From Neomegalonema sp. (lineage in GTDB: Bacteria > Pseudomonadota > Alphaproteobacteria > Rhodobacterales > Rhodobacteraceae): a stretch of 64,000 nt of DNA. The stretch spans positions 124,001-188,000 of the forward strand of contig NZ_JAQTXI010000004.1 of NCBI RefSeq assembly GCF_028688855.1. Reading direction: 5' to 3'. The notes beneath the pieces were generated by a model. That model searched no databases and was not told the origin of the DNA. It worked only from the letters and a program-made list of their open reading frames with translations. This document shows, in pieces, positions 8,738-17,481 of this stretch. Numbering within the stretch: position 1 is the first letter of the stretch; each line of letters begins with the position of its first letter. The position numbers and the translations under genes were made by a program.

Positions 8738-9534
8738 GCGCAGCCGCCTCCGCATCCGGATCCGGCGCCTTCCGTCTGGAGGGCGTCGGCTTCGCCGTTC
8801 AGGGCCGCGAGATCCTGCGCGACGTCACGCTCTCCTTTCCGGAGGGCCGCATGACGGCGCTGCTCGGACATAACGGCTCGGGCAAATCCACGCTGCTGCG
8901 GATCATGGCCCGCCGCGCGGAGGCCACCAGCGGCGCCGCTCTCTGGGACGGGCGCGCGGTGCGCGCCTTCGGCGAGCGCGCCTTCGCCCGCGAAGTCGCC
9001 TGGCTGCCTCAGGAGATGGGATCGGCGGCGGGCATGACCCTGCGCGAGCTGGTCGCCTGCGGGCGCTATCCCTGGCATGGCCCCCTCGGGCGCTTCACCC
9101 CGGAGGACGGCCGCAAGGTCGCCGCCGGAATCGAGGCGGTGGGCCTCGGCGGCTTCGAGGAACGCTTCGTGCAGACGCTCTCGGGCGGCGAGCGCCAGAG
9201 GGCCTGGATCGCCATGATGCTGGCTCAGGACGGCAGATGCCTGCTGCTCGACGAGCCCACCGCCGCGCTGGACGTCGCGCATCAGGTGGAGGTGCTGTCC
9301 CTGCTGCGGCGCCTCGCGCAGGAGAAGGGTCTGACGGTGGTGGTCGTCATGCACGAGATCAACATGGCGGCGCGCTTCTGCGATCTGATCCATGCGCTCA
9401 AGGGCGGCGAGGTCGTCGCCAGCGGCCCGCCCGACGGGATCATGACTCCCGAAACCCTGCGCCTCATCTACGACGTGGAGATGAACGTGACCCATCCGCC
9501 GGGCCGGGAAGCGCCCCTCGCCTATGTCCGGTGA
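8731..9534 (+). CDS. Iron-siderophore ABC transporter, ATP-binding subunit (FhuC/FepC-like)
   Basis: This is a 267-residue protein. Walker A is GHNGSGKST, the signature LSGGERQR, Walker B CLLLDEPTAALD, and the switch His is in VMHEINMAARF. It powers the FhuB-like permease two genes on. Its ATG overlaps the receptor's stop region (ATGGTGA), and its own end overlaps the next gene by 11 bases, showing tight translational coupling. Family length and motif spacing are normal. Confidence 0.95.
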   Translation: MVSAAASASGSGAFRLEGVGFAVQGREILRDVTLSFPEGRMTALLGHNGSGKSTLLRIMARRAEATSGAALWDGRAVRAFGERAFAREVAWLPQEMGSAAGMTLRELVACGRYPWHGPLGRFTPEDGRKVAAGIEAVGLGGFEERFVQTLSGGERQRAWIAMMLAQDGRCLLLDEPTAALDVAHQVEVLSLLRRLAQEKGLTVVVVMHEINMAARFCDLIHALKGGEVVASGPPDGIMTPETLRLIYDVEMNVTHPPGREAPLAYVR

Positions 9535-10429
9535 GCCCCTCGCCCTGACCCGCCGGACGCTGCTCGCGGCGGCGCCGGCGGCGGGTCTGCTCGGCCTGAC
9601 GCCGGCCTTCGCCCAAGGGACGACGGCGGCGCCGCGCGTGGTCAGCCTCGATTACGGCCTCTCCTCGACCCTGCTCGGGCTGGGCGCGCCTCCGGTCGGG
9701 ATCACGGAGCTGGCGGGCTGGAGCGAATGGGTGGTCGAACCCGCCATGCCCTCCGGAGTCGCCGAACTGGGGATCTCCTCGGAGCCCAATCTCGAGGTTC
9801 TGGCGGCGCTGAAGCCCGATCTGATCCTCGCGACCTCCTGGCTCGACGCCCAGATTCCGCGGCTGGAGCGCTTCGCCCCCGTGCTGCGTCTGGAGACCTT
9901 CATCTGGACCGGAACGCCGATCCTCGAAGCGGCGATCTCGGCGACGCGCGCCGTGGCGGCGCGGATCGGCCGCGCGCCCGAAGCCGAAGCCTTCCTGGCG
10001 CGCATGGAGGCGGTTTTCGCCGAAGCCCGCGCCCGTCTGGCGGAGCGGGAGCCCAGAGCCGTGGCTCTGGTCCATTTCTGGGATTCCCGCCATGTGCGGA
10101 TCAGCGCCGACCCGAGCCTGTTCAACGACGTGCTGCTGCGGATCGGCGTGCGGAACGCCTGGGAGGCCTCGACGGGGCCCTGGGGCTTCCAGACCCTGCC
10201 CGTCGAGGAGCTGTCGCGGGTCATGGACCCGGAAGCCCTGCTGCTGGTCTTCGAACCGGTTCCGCAGGACGTCTTCGCCACCCTCGACCGGAGTCCGCTC
10301 TGGCGGGCCCTGCCCCTCGCCCAGCCGGACCGGATCCGGCGTCTGCCGCCCGTGCTGCTCTTCGGCATGGTCAACGAGGCGACGAGATTCGCCCGGCTGG
10401 TGGTCGAAGCTCTGGAGGCCGAGTCATGA
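9524..10429 (+). CDS. Periplasmic ferric-siderophore-binding protein (FhuD/FecB-like), Tat-type signal
   Basis: This is a 301-residue protein. The N-terminus has a twin-arginine LTRRTLLAAA followed by a hydrophobic core and a likely AFA cleavage near residue 29. No lipobox Cys is seen, so it is probably a soluble periplasmic protein. The body is a class-III (helical-backbone) binding protein: PRVVSLDYGLSSTLLGLG near the start, LEVLAALKPDLILATSW, and a terminal EATRFARLVVEAL. It delivers the siderophore to the permease encoded next; the two genes overlap by 4 bases (ATGA). Confidence 0.93.
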   Translation: MSGEPLALTRRTLLAAAPAAGLLGLTPAFAQGTTAAPRVVSLDYGLSSTLLGLGAPPVGITELAGWSEWVVEPAMPSGVAELGISSEPNLEVLAALKPDLILATSWLDAQIPRLERFAPVLRLETFIWTGTPILEAAISATRAVAARIGRAPEAEAFLARMEAVFAEARARLAEREPRAVALVHFWDSRHVRISADPSLFNDVLLRIGVRNAWEASTGPWGFQTLPVEELSRVMDPEALLLVFEPVPQDVFATLDRSPLWRALPLAQPDRIRRLPPVLLFGMVNEATRFARLVVEALEAES

Positions 10430-12378
10430 GCGGCCTGCGCGTTCTTCCGGCCATCGTGATCCTGTGCGGGATCGCGGCGGCGTCGGCCCTGCTCTGGATG
10501 CTGATCGCGCCCGGGCTGCTGGCGCCCGAGGTCCCCGGCTATGACGCCGCGCGCATGCGGCTTGTTCACTCCACCCTCCCCCGGCTGGCGACGGCCCTGA
10601 TCGCGGGATTCGCCCTGTCTCTGGCGGGCGCCCTGCTGCAGCAAGTCCTGCGCAATCCGCTCGCCTCGCCGACCACTCTGGGCGTTTCGGCGGGGGCGCA
10701 TCTGGCGCTCGCGGGGGCGATGCTGTTCTTTCCGGCGCTGCTCGGCCTGGGCCGCGACGCCGTGGCCCTGCTCGGCGCGGGACTGGCGGCGGCTCTGGTG
10801 ATGGCGCTGGGCGCGCGGCGGGGATTCTCGCCCCTGACGCTGGTGCTCTCGGGACTGGTCATCGGGCTCTGGTGCGGCGCTCTGGCCGCGGCGCTGGTCT
10901 ATCTCAACGACCGGCGCATGGTGAGCCTCTTCATCTGGGGCGCGGGCTCTCTGGCGACCCAGAGCTGGGAGGCGCCGCTCGCGCTGCTCTGGAAGACCGG
11001 GCTGCTGACTCTGGCCTGCGGCTTCCTGCTGCGGCCTCTGACGCTGCTGGAGCTGGGCGACGAAGAGGCTTCGGCGCTCGGGCTGAAGCTGGCGCGGACG
11101 CGGTTTCTCGCTCTGGCTCTGGCGGTGGGGCTTTCGGCCCTCGTGACCAGCGCGGTGGGGGTGATCGGCTTCATCGGACTCGTGGCGCCGATTCTCGCGC
11201 GGCTTCTGGGCGCGCGGCGGATTCCGGCTTTCCTGCTCGCCTCCGGATTGATCGGCGCCGCCCTGCTCCTGACCACCGACGCCCTGTTGCAGCTGATCGC
11301 CGGGATCTTCAGCGATCTTCTGCCGACGGGCGCGGTGACGGCGGTCTTCGGCTCGCCGCTTCTGCTTCTGCTGCTCCCCCGACTGAAGATCCGGCGCGAG
11401 CCCTTCGCCCTCGCGAGCTTCGCGCCGAGGCGCAGGGGCGATCTAGGGCCGGGCTTCGCTCTGGTCGCGGCCGCTCTGGCGGGGCTTGTGGTCCTGGCGC
11501 TCTTCCTGGGACGCGATTCCGGCGGCGGCTGGAGCTTCGACGCGCAGATGCTGTCCCTCCGGGCGCCGCGGGTCTTCACGGCTCTGGCGGCGGGGGCGAT
11601 GCTCGCGGTTTCGGGCCTGCTGCTGCAACGCCTCACGGGCAACGAGATGGCCAGCCCCGAAGTGCTGGGCGTCAGCTCCGGCGCGACTCTGGGTCTGGCG
11701 CTCGGCGTCTTCCTCGTGGCGACGCCCGGATTCGCCGCGCAGCTCGGCTTCGCGGGCATGGGCGCCTTCGCGGTGCTGGCGGCCATCCTGATCTCGACGC
11801 GCCGTTCGGCCCTCGCGCCGGAACGCGTGCTGCTGGTGGGGATCGCGCTCAGCGCGCTGGTGGACGCTCTGGTGGGGCTCATGGCCGCCACGGGGGATCC
11901 GCGCGCCCTGACGATCCTGCGCTGGATGAGCGGCTCGACCTACGGCGCCGAGGCCGGAAGCGCCGCCCTGCTCTGCGCCGGAGCGCTGATCCTGATCCTC
12001 CCGGCGCTTCTGGCGCGGCGCTGGCTGGATCTTCTGCCGCTGGGGCCGGAGACGGCTTCGGCTCTGGGGATTCCGGTGCGTGCGGCGCGTCTGCGGCTCT
12101 TCGCTCTGGCGGGCGCCCTGAGCGCCGCCGCGACGCTCGGCGTGGGGCCTCTGAGCTTCGTGGGGCTGATGGCGCCGCATCTGGCGCGCGAACTGGGCTT
12201 CTCCCGCGCGGCCTCCCAGACGGCGGGGGCCGCCCTGATCGGCGCCTTGCTGATGGTCGCGGCGGACTGGATCGGCCGGACGGCGGTCTTCCCCTGGCAG
12301 ATCCCCGCCGGACTGGTCGCGGCCCTGACGGGCGCGCCCTTCCTGATCCTTCTGCTCTTCAGACGAGGCCGGACATGA
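10426..12378 (+). CDS. fhuB: Iron-siderophore ABC permease, fused double-length FhuB type
   Basis: This is a 650-residue protein made of two FecCD-type halves of about 325 residues. Each half has the family's hallmarks: PRLATALIAGFALSLAGALLQ and NPLASPTTLGVSAGA in the first, PRVFTALAAGAMLAVSGLLLQ and ASPEVLGVSSGA in the second, and a Gly/Pro-rich ATPase-contact loop in each (GFIGLVAPILAR; SFVGLMAPHLAR). Fusion of both permease domains is the FhuB arrangement, typical of ferric-hydroxamate importers. This supports a hydroxamate ligand for the operon. Start and stop overlap both neighbours by 4 bases. Confidence 0.93.
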   Translation: MSGLRVLPAIVILCGIAAASALLWMLIAPGLLAPEVPGYDAARMRLVHSTLPRLATALIAGFALSLAGALLQQVLRNPLASPTTLGVSAGAHLALAGAMLFFPALLGLGRDAVALLGAGLAAALVMALGARRGFSPLTLVLSGLVIGLWCGALAAALVYLNDRRMVSLFIWGAGSLATQSWEAPLALLWKTGLLTLACGFLLRPLTLLELGDEEASALGLKLARTRFLALALAVGLSALVTSAVGVIGFIGLVAPILARLLGARRIPAFLLASGLIGAALLLTTDALLQLIAGIFSDLLPTGAVTAVFGSPLLLLLLPRLKIRREPFALASFAPRRRGDLGPGFALVAAALAGLVVLALFLGRDSGGGWSFDAQMLSLRAPRVFTALAAGAMLAVSGLLLQRLTGNEMASPEVLGVSSGATLGLALGVFLVATPGFAAQLGFAGMGAFAVLAAILISTRRSALAPERVLLVGIALSALVDALVGLMAATGDPRALTILRWMSGSTYGAEAGSAALLCAGALILILPALLARRWLDLLPLGPETASALGIPVRAARLRLFALAGALSAAATLGVGPLSFVGLMAPHLARELGFSRAASQTAGAALIGALLMVAADWIGRTAVFPWQIPAGLVAALTGAPFLILLLFRRGRT

Positions 12379-13391
12379 CCCGCGATCCCGAACCCTCCGC
12401 GAGGCTGCGCGGCCGCGCCGTGATCCTGCTGGAGGATCCGGAGCGCGTGTTGAGCGAGCTTCTCGAACACATGACCGAACACGCCGAGGTCACGCTCACC
12501 GAGAGCGGCGCCTTTCTGGACAGCCCTTTCGGTTCGGTCTCGGTCTCGCGCTTCGCGGATCGGGTCTTCGTCGAGGCGGCGGCGGAATCGCCGGAGATCC
12601 TCGCGCTGATCCAGGCCTTCGTCGCCGAGCATGTCCATGAATTCGCCGGGGAGGACGTGGAGATCGAATGGTCGGGCGAGGCGGCGGCGGAGGCTCCGCC
12701 CGCCGGATTCCGTCTGGCGAGCGTCCTGCGGGCCTTCGACGTCACGCCCCGGATGCGCCGCGTGGTCTTCGCCTGCGACGACCCGACCCTCTACGCCGAG
12801 GGGGCGGGCCATCACATCCGGCTCTTCCCCGCGCCGGAGGAGACGCCGCCGCTCAACCGCGTCTACACCATCCGCGAGGCGGACGCCGCCGCCGGGACGG
12901 TCTCCGTGGATTTCGCGTTGCATGAAGGCGGGGCCTCTCCGGGGGCGGATTTCGCCCGCAAGGCGCGTCCGGGCGAGAGGGTCGGCCTGATGGGGCCGGG
13001 CGGCGGCGGAGGCCCGCCCCGGGCGAAGAAGCTGCTGCTGCTCGGCGACGAAGCCGCCTTGCCCGCCATCGCGCGGATACTCGCGGAGGCCCCGCCGGAC
13101 GCCGAGATCGAAGCCCGTCTCGAAGTCGCCGACGCGCGCGAGGAACAGCATCTGCCCTCGGCGGCGCGGGCGCGGGTGGTCTGGCTGCATCGGGGCGAGG
13201 CCCTGCCCGGCCGCTCGGGGCTGCTGGAGGCCGCCCTCGAAGCGCATCTGGAGGGGGGGGCGCATGAAGGGCTCTTCATCTGGGCCGCCTGCGAAAGGGC
13301 GGTCGCGGGGCGGCTGCGCAAGAGGCTGGCCTCAGAGCCCGGAATGAAGCGGCGGGCCCATGTCTACGCCTATTGGGAGAGCCGTCGGTGA
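12375..13391 (+). CDS. Siderophore-interacting FAD reductase with N-terminal DUF2218 domain
   Basis: This is a 338-residue protein. The first 95 residues match the DUF2218 pattern (DPERVLSELLEHMTEHAEV ... ESGAFLDSPFGSVSVSRF). A SIP/ViuB reductase follows, with the FAD motif NRVYTIR, an FARKARPGERVGLMGPGGGG loop and the closing YAYWESRR. It should reduce ferric siderophore in the cytoplasm. It is the last gene of the uptake operon, overlaps fhuB by 4 bases, and is followed 1 base later by a strong palindrome. It is a paralogue of the 5167 gene, so two reductases of one family bracket the operon. Confidence 0.92.
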   Translation: MTRDPEPSARLRGRAVILLEDPERVLSELLEHMTEHAEVTLTESGAFLDSPFGSVSVSRFADRVFVEAAAESPEILALIQAFVAEHVHEFAGEDVEIEWSGEAAAEAPPAGFRLASVLRAFDVTPRMRRVVFACDDPTLYAEGAGHHIRLFPAPEETPPLNRVYTIREADAAAGTVSVDFALHEGGASPGADFARKARPGERVGLMGPGGGGGPPRAKKLLLLGDEAALPAIARILAEAPPDAEIEARLEVADAREEQHLPSAARARVVWLHRGEALPGRSGLLEAALEAHLEGGAHEGLFIWAACERAVAGRLRKRLASEPGMKRRAHVYAYWESRR

Positions 13392-13392
13392 A

Positions 13393-13416
13393 GCGGAGGC
13401 CCGGCCGGGCCTCCGC
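13393..13416. terminator. Perfect 12-bp palindrome between convergent genes (bidirectional terminator)
   Basis: GCGGAGGCCCGG is followed directly by its exact reverse complement, giving a 24-base perfect inverted repeat. It lies between the end of the siderophore operon and the end of psuG, which converge. It lacks a clear T-tract, as is common in very GC-rich genomes. Confidence 0.7.
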
Positions 13417-13424
13417 CGCGGCCG

Positions 13425-14348
13425 TCACGGAGTCCGGGCGGCCAGCTCTCCGGCGATCCGCGCCGCGAGCCGGGCGTTGTTCAGCACCAGCGCGATGTTG
13501 GCCGCGAGGCTGCGGCCTTCGGTGGCGCGGTTCACCCGGTCGAGCAGGAAGGGCGTGACCTCCTTGCCGACGACGCCCTGAGCCTCGGCTTCGGCCACGG
13601 CGGCGCGGATCACGGCCTCGATCTCCGCGCCGGGGATGGCGTCGGCTTCGGGGATGGGATTGGCGATCAGGATTCCCGTCCCCGTGCCGAGCGAGAGATG
13701 CGCCGAGATCATCGCGGCCAGCTCGCCGGGGCTGTCGAGCCGGTGATCCGAGGGCAGGCCCGAACTGCGCGAGAAGAAGGCCGGGAATTCGTCGGCGCCG
13801 CAGGTCACGACCGGCACGCGCATCGTCTCCAGATGCTCCAGGGTCTTGGGGATGTCGAGGATGGACTTCATCCCCGCGCAGACCACCGCGACCTCGGTCG
13901 CGCCCAGTTCGGTGAGATCCGCCGAGATGTCGAAGCTCTCCTCGGCGCCGCGATGGACGCCGCCGATTCCTCCGGTCGCGAAGAGCCGGATCCCCGCCCG
14001 CGCCGCGATCAGCATGGTCGAGGAGACGGTGGTCCCCGCCGAGACGCCCCGCGTCATGGCCACCGCGAGATCCCGCCCCGAAGCCTTCACGCAGGATGGA
14101 TCCTTGACCAGAGCTTCAAGCTCGGACTCGCTCATGCCGACCTTGATCCGCCCCTTCAGCACGGCGATGGTCGCGGGAACGGCGCCTTCCGCGCGGACGG
14201 CGGCCTCGACGCGGCGCGCGGTCTCGACGTTCTGCGGCCAGGGCATGCCGTGAGTCACGATGGTCGATTCCAGGGCCACCACCGGGCGTCCGGCGGCGAG
14301 CGCCCCGGCGACTTCGGGCGCGACGTCCAGGCTCGGGCGGGTCGTCAT
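13425..14348 (-). CDS. psuG: Pseudouridine-5'-phosphate glycosidase
   Basis: This is a 307-residue protein matching PsuG through its full length: VALESTIVTHGMPWPQN at the N-terminus (the active-site Glu region), SGRDLAVA with GVSAGTTVSST, RLFATGGIGGVHRG, and the closing GKEVTPFLLDRVNRATEGRSLAANIALVLNNA. It splits pseudouridine 5'-phosphate into uracil and ribose 5-phosphate in the cytoplasm. The kinase that makes its substrate is encoded just upstream and overlaps by 4 bases (ATGA). No pseudouridine transporter lies in the window. Confidence 0.97.
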   Translation of the reverse strand: MTTRPSLDVAPEVAGALAAGRPVVALESTIVTHGMPWPQNVETARRVEAAVRAEGAVPATIAVLKGRIKVGMSESELEALVKDPSCVKASGRDLAVAMTRGVSAGTTVSSTMLIAARAGIRLFATGGIGGVHRGAEESFDISADLTELGATEVAVVCAGMKSILDIPKTLEHLETMRVPVVTCGADEFPAFFSRSSGLPSDHRLDSPGELAAMISAHLSLGTGTGILIANPIPEADAIPGAEIEAVIRAAVAEAEAQGVVGKEVTPFLLDRVNRATEGRSLAANIALVLNNARLAARIAGELAARTP

Positions 14349-15487
14349 CTGTCGTCTCCATGCAAGTCCGCCGGAGCGGGAAAGGATCTGCGTCCGGCCT
14401 GAGCGGCCAGAAGTTCGGGAGTCAGATCGTCGCGCACCGCGCCGGGAGCCTCGATGGTCAGCGCGGCCATGAGGCCCCCCAGCCGGGCCGCCGCAACCGG
14501 ATCCTCTCCGGCGAGCAGGGCGTGGAGCGTTCCGGCCATGGCGGCGTCTCCGGCTCCGGTGACGTCCACGACTTCGGCCGCGACGGCCGGGAGAAGCGCC
14601 TCGAAGCCCTCTCCGGCCAGGGCGGCTCCCGCCGCGCCCCGCGACAGCCGGACGCTCCCCGCGCCCCGGTCGCAGAGCGCGCGGGCGGCCGCGAGCGCCT
14701 CCGCGCCGGAGGTCGCGCGCGGCGCGTCGAGCAGGGCGGCGGCCTCGTCGGCGTTGAGGAAGAGCAGGTCGATTCCGGAGAGGTCGGCGGGCAGACGGCG
14801 CGTCTTGGGAACCGAGACGGCGTCCACCGCGAGACGATAATTTCCGCCGCCGCGCCGCGCGCAGAGACAGGCGAGCGCCTCGGGCGTGAGATTGGCGTCG
14901 GCGAAGACCCAGGAGGCGCCGGCGACATGCGGCCAGGCCCGCAGGAGGTCTTCGGGCGTCAGACGGTCGAAGATCGCCATGTCCGCCGCCGCGAGGACCA
15001 GCTCTCCCGAGGGGTCCAGCAGGGCGACGTATTCCGCCGTGCGCGCGCCGGGGAGCGTCAGGACGCGGCTGACGTCCACGCCGCGTCCGCGCAGATGCTC
15101 CAGCAGCAGCCGCCCCGGCTCGTCGTCGCCGACCACGGAGAGGAAGCCCGGCCTGCGGCCCAGCAGGGCGAGGTTTTCGGCCACGTTGCGCGCGACGCCG
15201 CCATGGCTGCGCGAGCCCTCCGCCGGATTGGAGGTCTCCATGCGGGCGGGGGCGAGGAGGCGGTATCTGCGATCCATGACCGCTCCGCCGACGCAGAGGA
15301 CGCTTGCGCCCTGCGGCAGGACATAGCCGCGTCCGAGGAGGAATCCCTTGCGGGTGAGGCTGGCGACATGGGCGGCGACGGTCGAGCGGGCGAATCCGAG
15401 CGCTTCGGCGATCTCCTGCTGTCCGGCGAAGGGATTGCGCGAGATCAGCGCCAGAACCGCCGCTTCCTGCGCCGTCAGTTCATCCAT
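14345..15487 (-). CDS. psuK: PfkB-family (pseudouridine) kinase with N-terminal winged-helix domain
   Basis: This is a 380-residue protein. Residues 1-60 form a winged helix-turn-helix (LTAQEAAVLALISRNPFAGQQEIAEALGFARSTVAAHVASL). The rest is a ribokinase-like sugar kinase: GGAVMDRRY and SHGGVARNVAENLALLG near the start, and the catalytic VDVTGAGDAAMAGTL near the end. With psuG downstream, pseudouridine is the likely substrate. The fused DNA-binding domain, as in E. coli YeiI, suggests it may regulate its own operon. The ORF is open far upstream, but ATG 15487 begins the conserved wHTH. No strong Shine-Dalgarno is seen. Confidence 0.88.
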   Translation of the reverse strand: MDELTAQEAAVLALISRNPFAGQQEIAEALGFARSTVAAHVASLTRKGFLLGRGYVLPQGASVLCVGGAVMDRRYRLLAPARMETSNPAEGSRSHGGVARNVAENLALLGRRPGFLSVVGDDEPGRLLLEHLRGRGVDVSRVLTLPGARTAEYVALLDPSGELVLAAADMAIFDRLTPEDLLRAWPHVAGASWVFADANLTPEALACLCARRGGGNYRLAVDAVSVPKTRRLPADLSGIDLLFLNADEAAALLDAPRATSGAEALAAARALCDRGAGSVRLSRGAAGAALAGEGFEALLPAVAAEVVDVTGAGDAAMAGTLHALLAGEDPVAAARLGGLMAALTIEAPGAVRDDLTPELLAAQAGRRSFPAPADLHGDDR

Positions 15488-16115
15488 GATGTGTCTGGCA
15501 TGATGGATCGGGCATGATCGTCGGGTCCCTTCTGCGCGGCCTCGCCGGAGGATAACGGATGTTCTGCATCCCAACAAGAGTTTCCGGCGCGCGCGTCCCG
15601 CCCGCGACCGGCGCAGAGGACGGAAGGATTCTCCGGAAACCGACCGTCCAGGCTTCGCGGAAAGGGGCGCCGTATTTTCTGGCCGCCTCCTGCTTCTTCT
15701 CCTCCACAGCCGCCTCGATCGGCGCGAAGATTGCGCAGAGATTTCCCACATCGCCTGACGATAGCTAGCCTCGACGGAGCCAGGAACCAGGCTCGGGCTC
15801 GCGACGAAGTAGGGATGCCGCCAGGACGCCCTTCTCGTGCGAGGCCTGTCAACCCAGAGTCGCATGACTTACAAAAATTTATCAATGAGATAATTTACTA
15901 TATTTTTTCTTCATTTATGTAACTTAATGATACATTTTCCCGTAATGGAAGAAGGAAATCAGGGGATCCTTTCATCGCACAAGGCGACAAACCACAAAAT
16001 CAACCATCTGATCTTGATGTATAATATCAGAATTCTCCTTTCTGGCCCGCCAATTGCTCCGGTTCAATCGCAGCGGCGAGCGCCTTCGCCGCCATCACTC
16101 GAACCGAGGAAGGCC
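15488..16115. other. 628-bp intergenic stretch with an AT-rich core
   Basis: No convincing gene here. From about 15860 to 16050 the base composition drops sharply (for example ATGAGATAATTTACTATATT), against strongly GC-rich surroundings. It must hold the promoter of psuK-psuG on the left and of the 16116 gene on the right. The AT-rich core, beside a gene of unusual type, is compatible with acquired DNA. No repeats, tRNA fragment or integrase were seen. Confidence 0.5.
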
Positions 16116-16973
16116 ATGAAGCCTGACGCCAGAAAGAAACGCTCCAGATCGCCGGACATCGCCATGATGGGCTCCGCCATGAAAGCAACCTATGCGAGCT
16201 GGGTCATCGGGCGTTCGCTCGCGCGAGCGGGCCGCACCCCCCAGCTCAAGGGGCATATCCAGGAGATCCTTTTCAAGGATCAGCGCAATCTGCGCGACCT
16301 GCTGAACGGCTGCTCCACGCGCCTGACCCGCAATCCGCGCGCCCCGACGGTCGATCTGGTGACGCAGGACGCCTTCGGCCGGGTGGTGAAGCGTTTTCAG
16401 ATCAAGGACGTCGTCAGCCGCTCCGGGATCGACAAGCTCGTCCGGCAATCCGCTCAGGGGAAGTATCGCAGCGCGCGCCTCGTGGGATCGCCGGAAACCA
16501 CCAGGCTCTTCAACGCCGCAGCGGGGAAGGCGAGGATCTCCAAGCGCATGATCAGCAGCGGCGTGTCTTCGAACCGTACGGCCTCTCTGGCTCGTCGCGC
16601 GGGCGTGGGCGGCGCCTCCCTGACGGGAGCCATGATGCAGGCCGCGAAGCGCGGAGGCGCTTTCGGCGCCGTCCTCGGCGGCGGCGTGGCGCTCTGCAAG
16701 GGAGGGCTCGACCTCATGCGGGGGAAGGCGACGGCGAGGGAGGTGGCCGCCTCCGTCGCCAGGTCGGGGCTTCAGGGAGGAGTCGGAGGCGCGACGAGCA
16801 CCGCAGCGGCTGTCGCCGTAGGGTCGACTGCGGCGGCTCTGGCTTCGGTCGTCGGTTTGACGGGAACGACCGCCGTCGCCTGCACGGTCGCAATTCCGCT
16901 GGCCGTCGCGGTGGGAGTGGGTTACGTCGCCTCGACGGCCTGCGGCAAGATCTGGGACTCCATGTTCGCCTAG
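16116..16973 (+). CDS. Unrecognised protein: possible PD-(D/E)xK-like module with glycine-rich hydrophobic C-terminal tail
   Basis: This is a 285-residue protein I cannot name. ATG 16116 has an excellent GAGGAAGG just upstream. Residues 1-45 are basic. Residues 46-104 hold GHIQEI (Glu50), KDQRN, a conserved-looking PTVDLV (Asp80) and FQIKD (Gln95-x-Lys97). The Glu ... Asp ... (E/Q)xK spacing resembles the PD-(D/E)xK nuclease core. Residues 101-150 contain SGIDKLV, GKYRSARLVGSPETTRLF and SSGVSS. From about 175 to the end it is rich in Gly, Ala and Val with GGxxG repeats, long enough for two or three membrane helices or a pore-like hairpin, ending ACGKIWDSMF. No signal peptide and no partner gene. 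A membrane-acting effector or defence toxin is possible; this is inference. Confidence 0.72.
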   Translation: MKPDARKKRSRSPDIAMMGSAMKATYASWVIGRSLARAGRTPQLKGHIQEILFKDQRNLRDLLNGCSTRLTRNPRAPTVDLVTQDAFGRVVKRFQIKDVVSRSGIDKLVRQSAQGKYRSARLVGSPETTRLFNAAAGKARISKRMISSGVSSNRTASLARRAGVGGASLTGAMMQAAKRGGAFGAVLGGGVALCKGGLDLMRGKATAREVAASVARSGLQGGVGGATSTAAAVAVGSTAAALASVVGLTGTTAVACTVAIPLAVAVGVGYVASTACGKIWDSMFA

Positions 16974-16991
16974 ACCTTGCGGGCGCTGGAT

Positions 16992-17016
16992 CCAGTCGCA
17001 ACCGCTTGCGATCTGG
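16992..17016. terminator. Hairpin after the 16116 gene
   Basis: CCAGTCGCAA pairs with TTGCGA(T)CTGG around a CCGC loop, giving a 10-bp stem with one bulged T. It starts 19 bases past the stop codon. No T-tract. Confidence 0.55.
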
Positions 17017-17024
17017 GAAACGCC

Positions 17025-17062
17025 GAGGGCTGTCTTCCCGCATCCTGTCGCGAACAGCCCTC
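17025..17062. terminator. Hairpin after the GtrA gene
   Basis: GAGGGCTGT and its exact reverse complement ACAGCCCTC (9 bp) are separated by 20 bases. It lies downstream of the minus-strand glycosylation operon and upstream of nothing else, so terminating that operon is its most likely role. Confidence 0.5.
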
Positions 17063-17094
17063 CATTCCCCGCGCCCCGCCGAGCGTCTCGCGCT

Positions 17095-17481
17095 TCAGCG
17101 CAGGACAGGCCGGAAGGACCAGAGCCGGTTCAACGCGAAGCTCACGGCGGCGGCCATCCCGACCGCCGCGATCAGGGCGGCGGAGTCGCTCCAGCCGAGC
17201 GGACCCGTCGCCAGCAGCAACACGGCCTGATTGGCCGCGAAGCCGCATCCCGCCGCGAGGGAGAACCGCGCGAAGGCCGAACCCGTCCGTCGCCCATGGC
17301 CCTGAAAGGAGAAGCGGGAATGTCCCCGGAAGCTCAGCAGGAAAGCGACGAGAAAGGCGACGAGATTGGCCCGCTCCGCGCCCATCCCCGCCGCCAGCAG
17401 AGCGAAGGCGACGAAGAGATGGCAAAGCGTGGCCGCGATCCCGACCAGCGTGAAGCGCAGGCCTTCGAGGAGAGGCGTCAT
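17095..17481 (-). CDS. GtrA-like small membrane protein (flippase/anchor for lipid-linked sugar)
   Basis: This is a 128-residue protein with four predicted membrane helices and the GtrA family pattern: LRFTLVGIAATLCHLFVAF at the start, NLVAFLVAFLLSFRGHSRFSF in the middle and AVSFALNRLWSFRP at the end. GtrA proteins are thought to help move undecaprenyl-linked sugars across the inner membrane. It overlaps the upstream GT2 gene by 4 bases, which fixes the start at 17481 despite a longer open frame. Confidence 0.9.
   Translation of the reverse strand: MTPLLEGLRFTLVGIAATLCHLFVAFALLAAGMGAERANLVAFLVAFLLSFRGHSRFSFQGHGRRTGSAFARFSLAAGCGFAANQAVLLLATGPLGWSDSAALIAAVGMAAAVSFALNRLWSFRPVLR

Noticed and set aside
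15860-16060. Genomic-island boundary (attachment site or integrase remnant).
   Set aside because: AT-rich only; no tRNA, direct repeats or integrase fragments were seen nearby.
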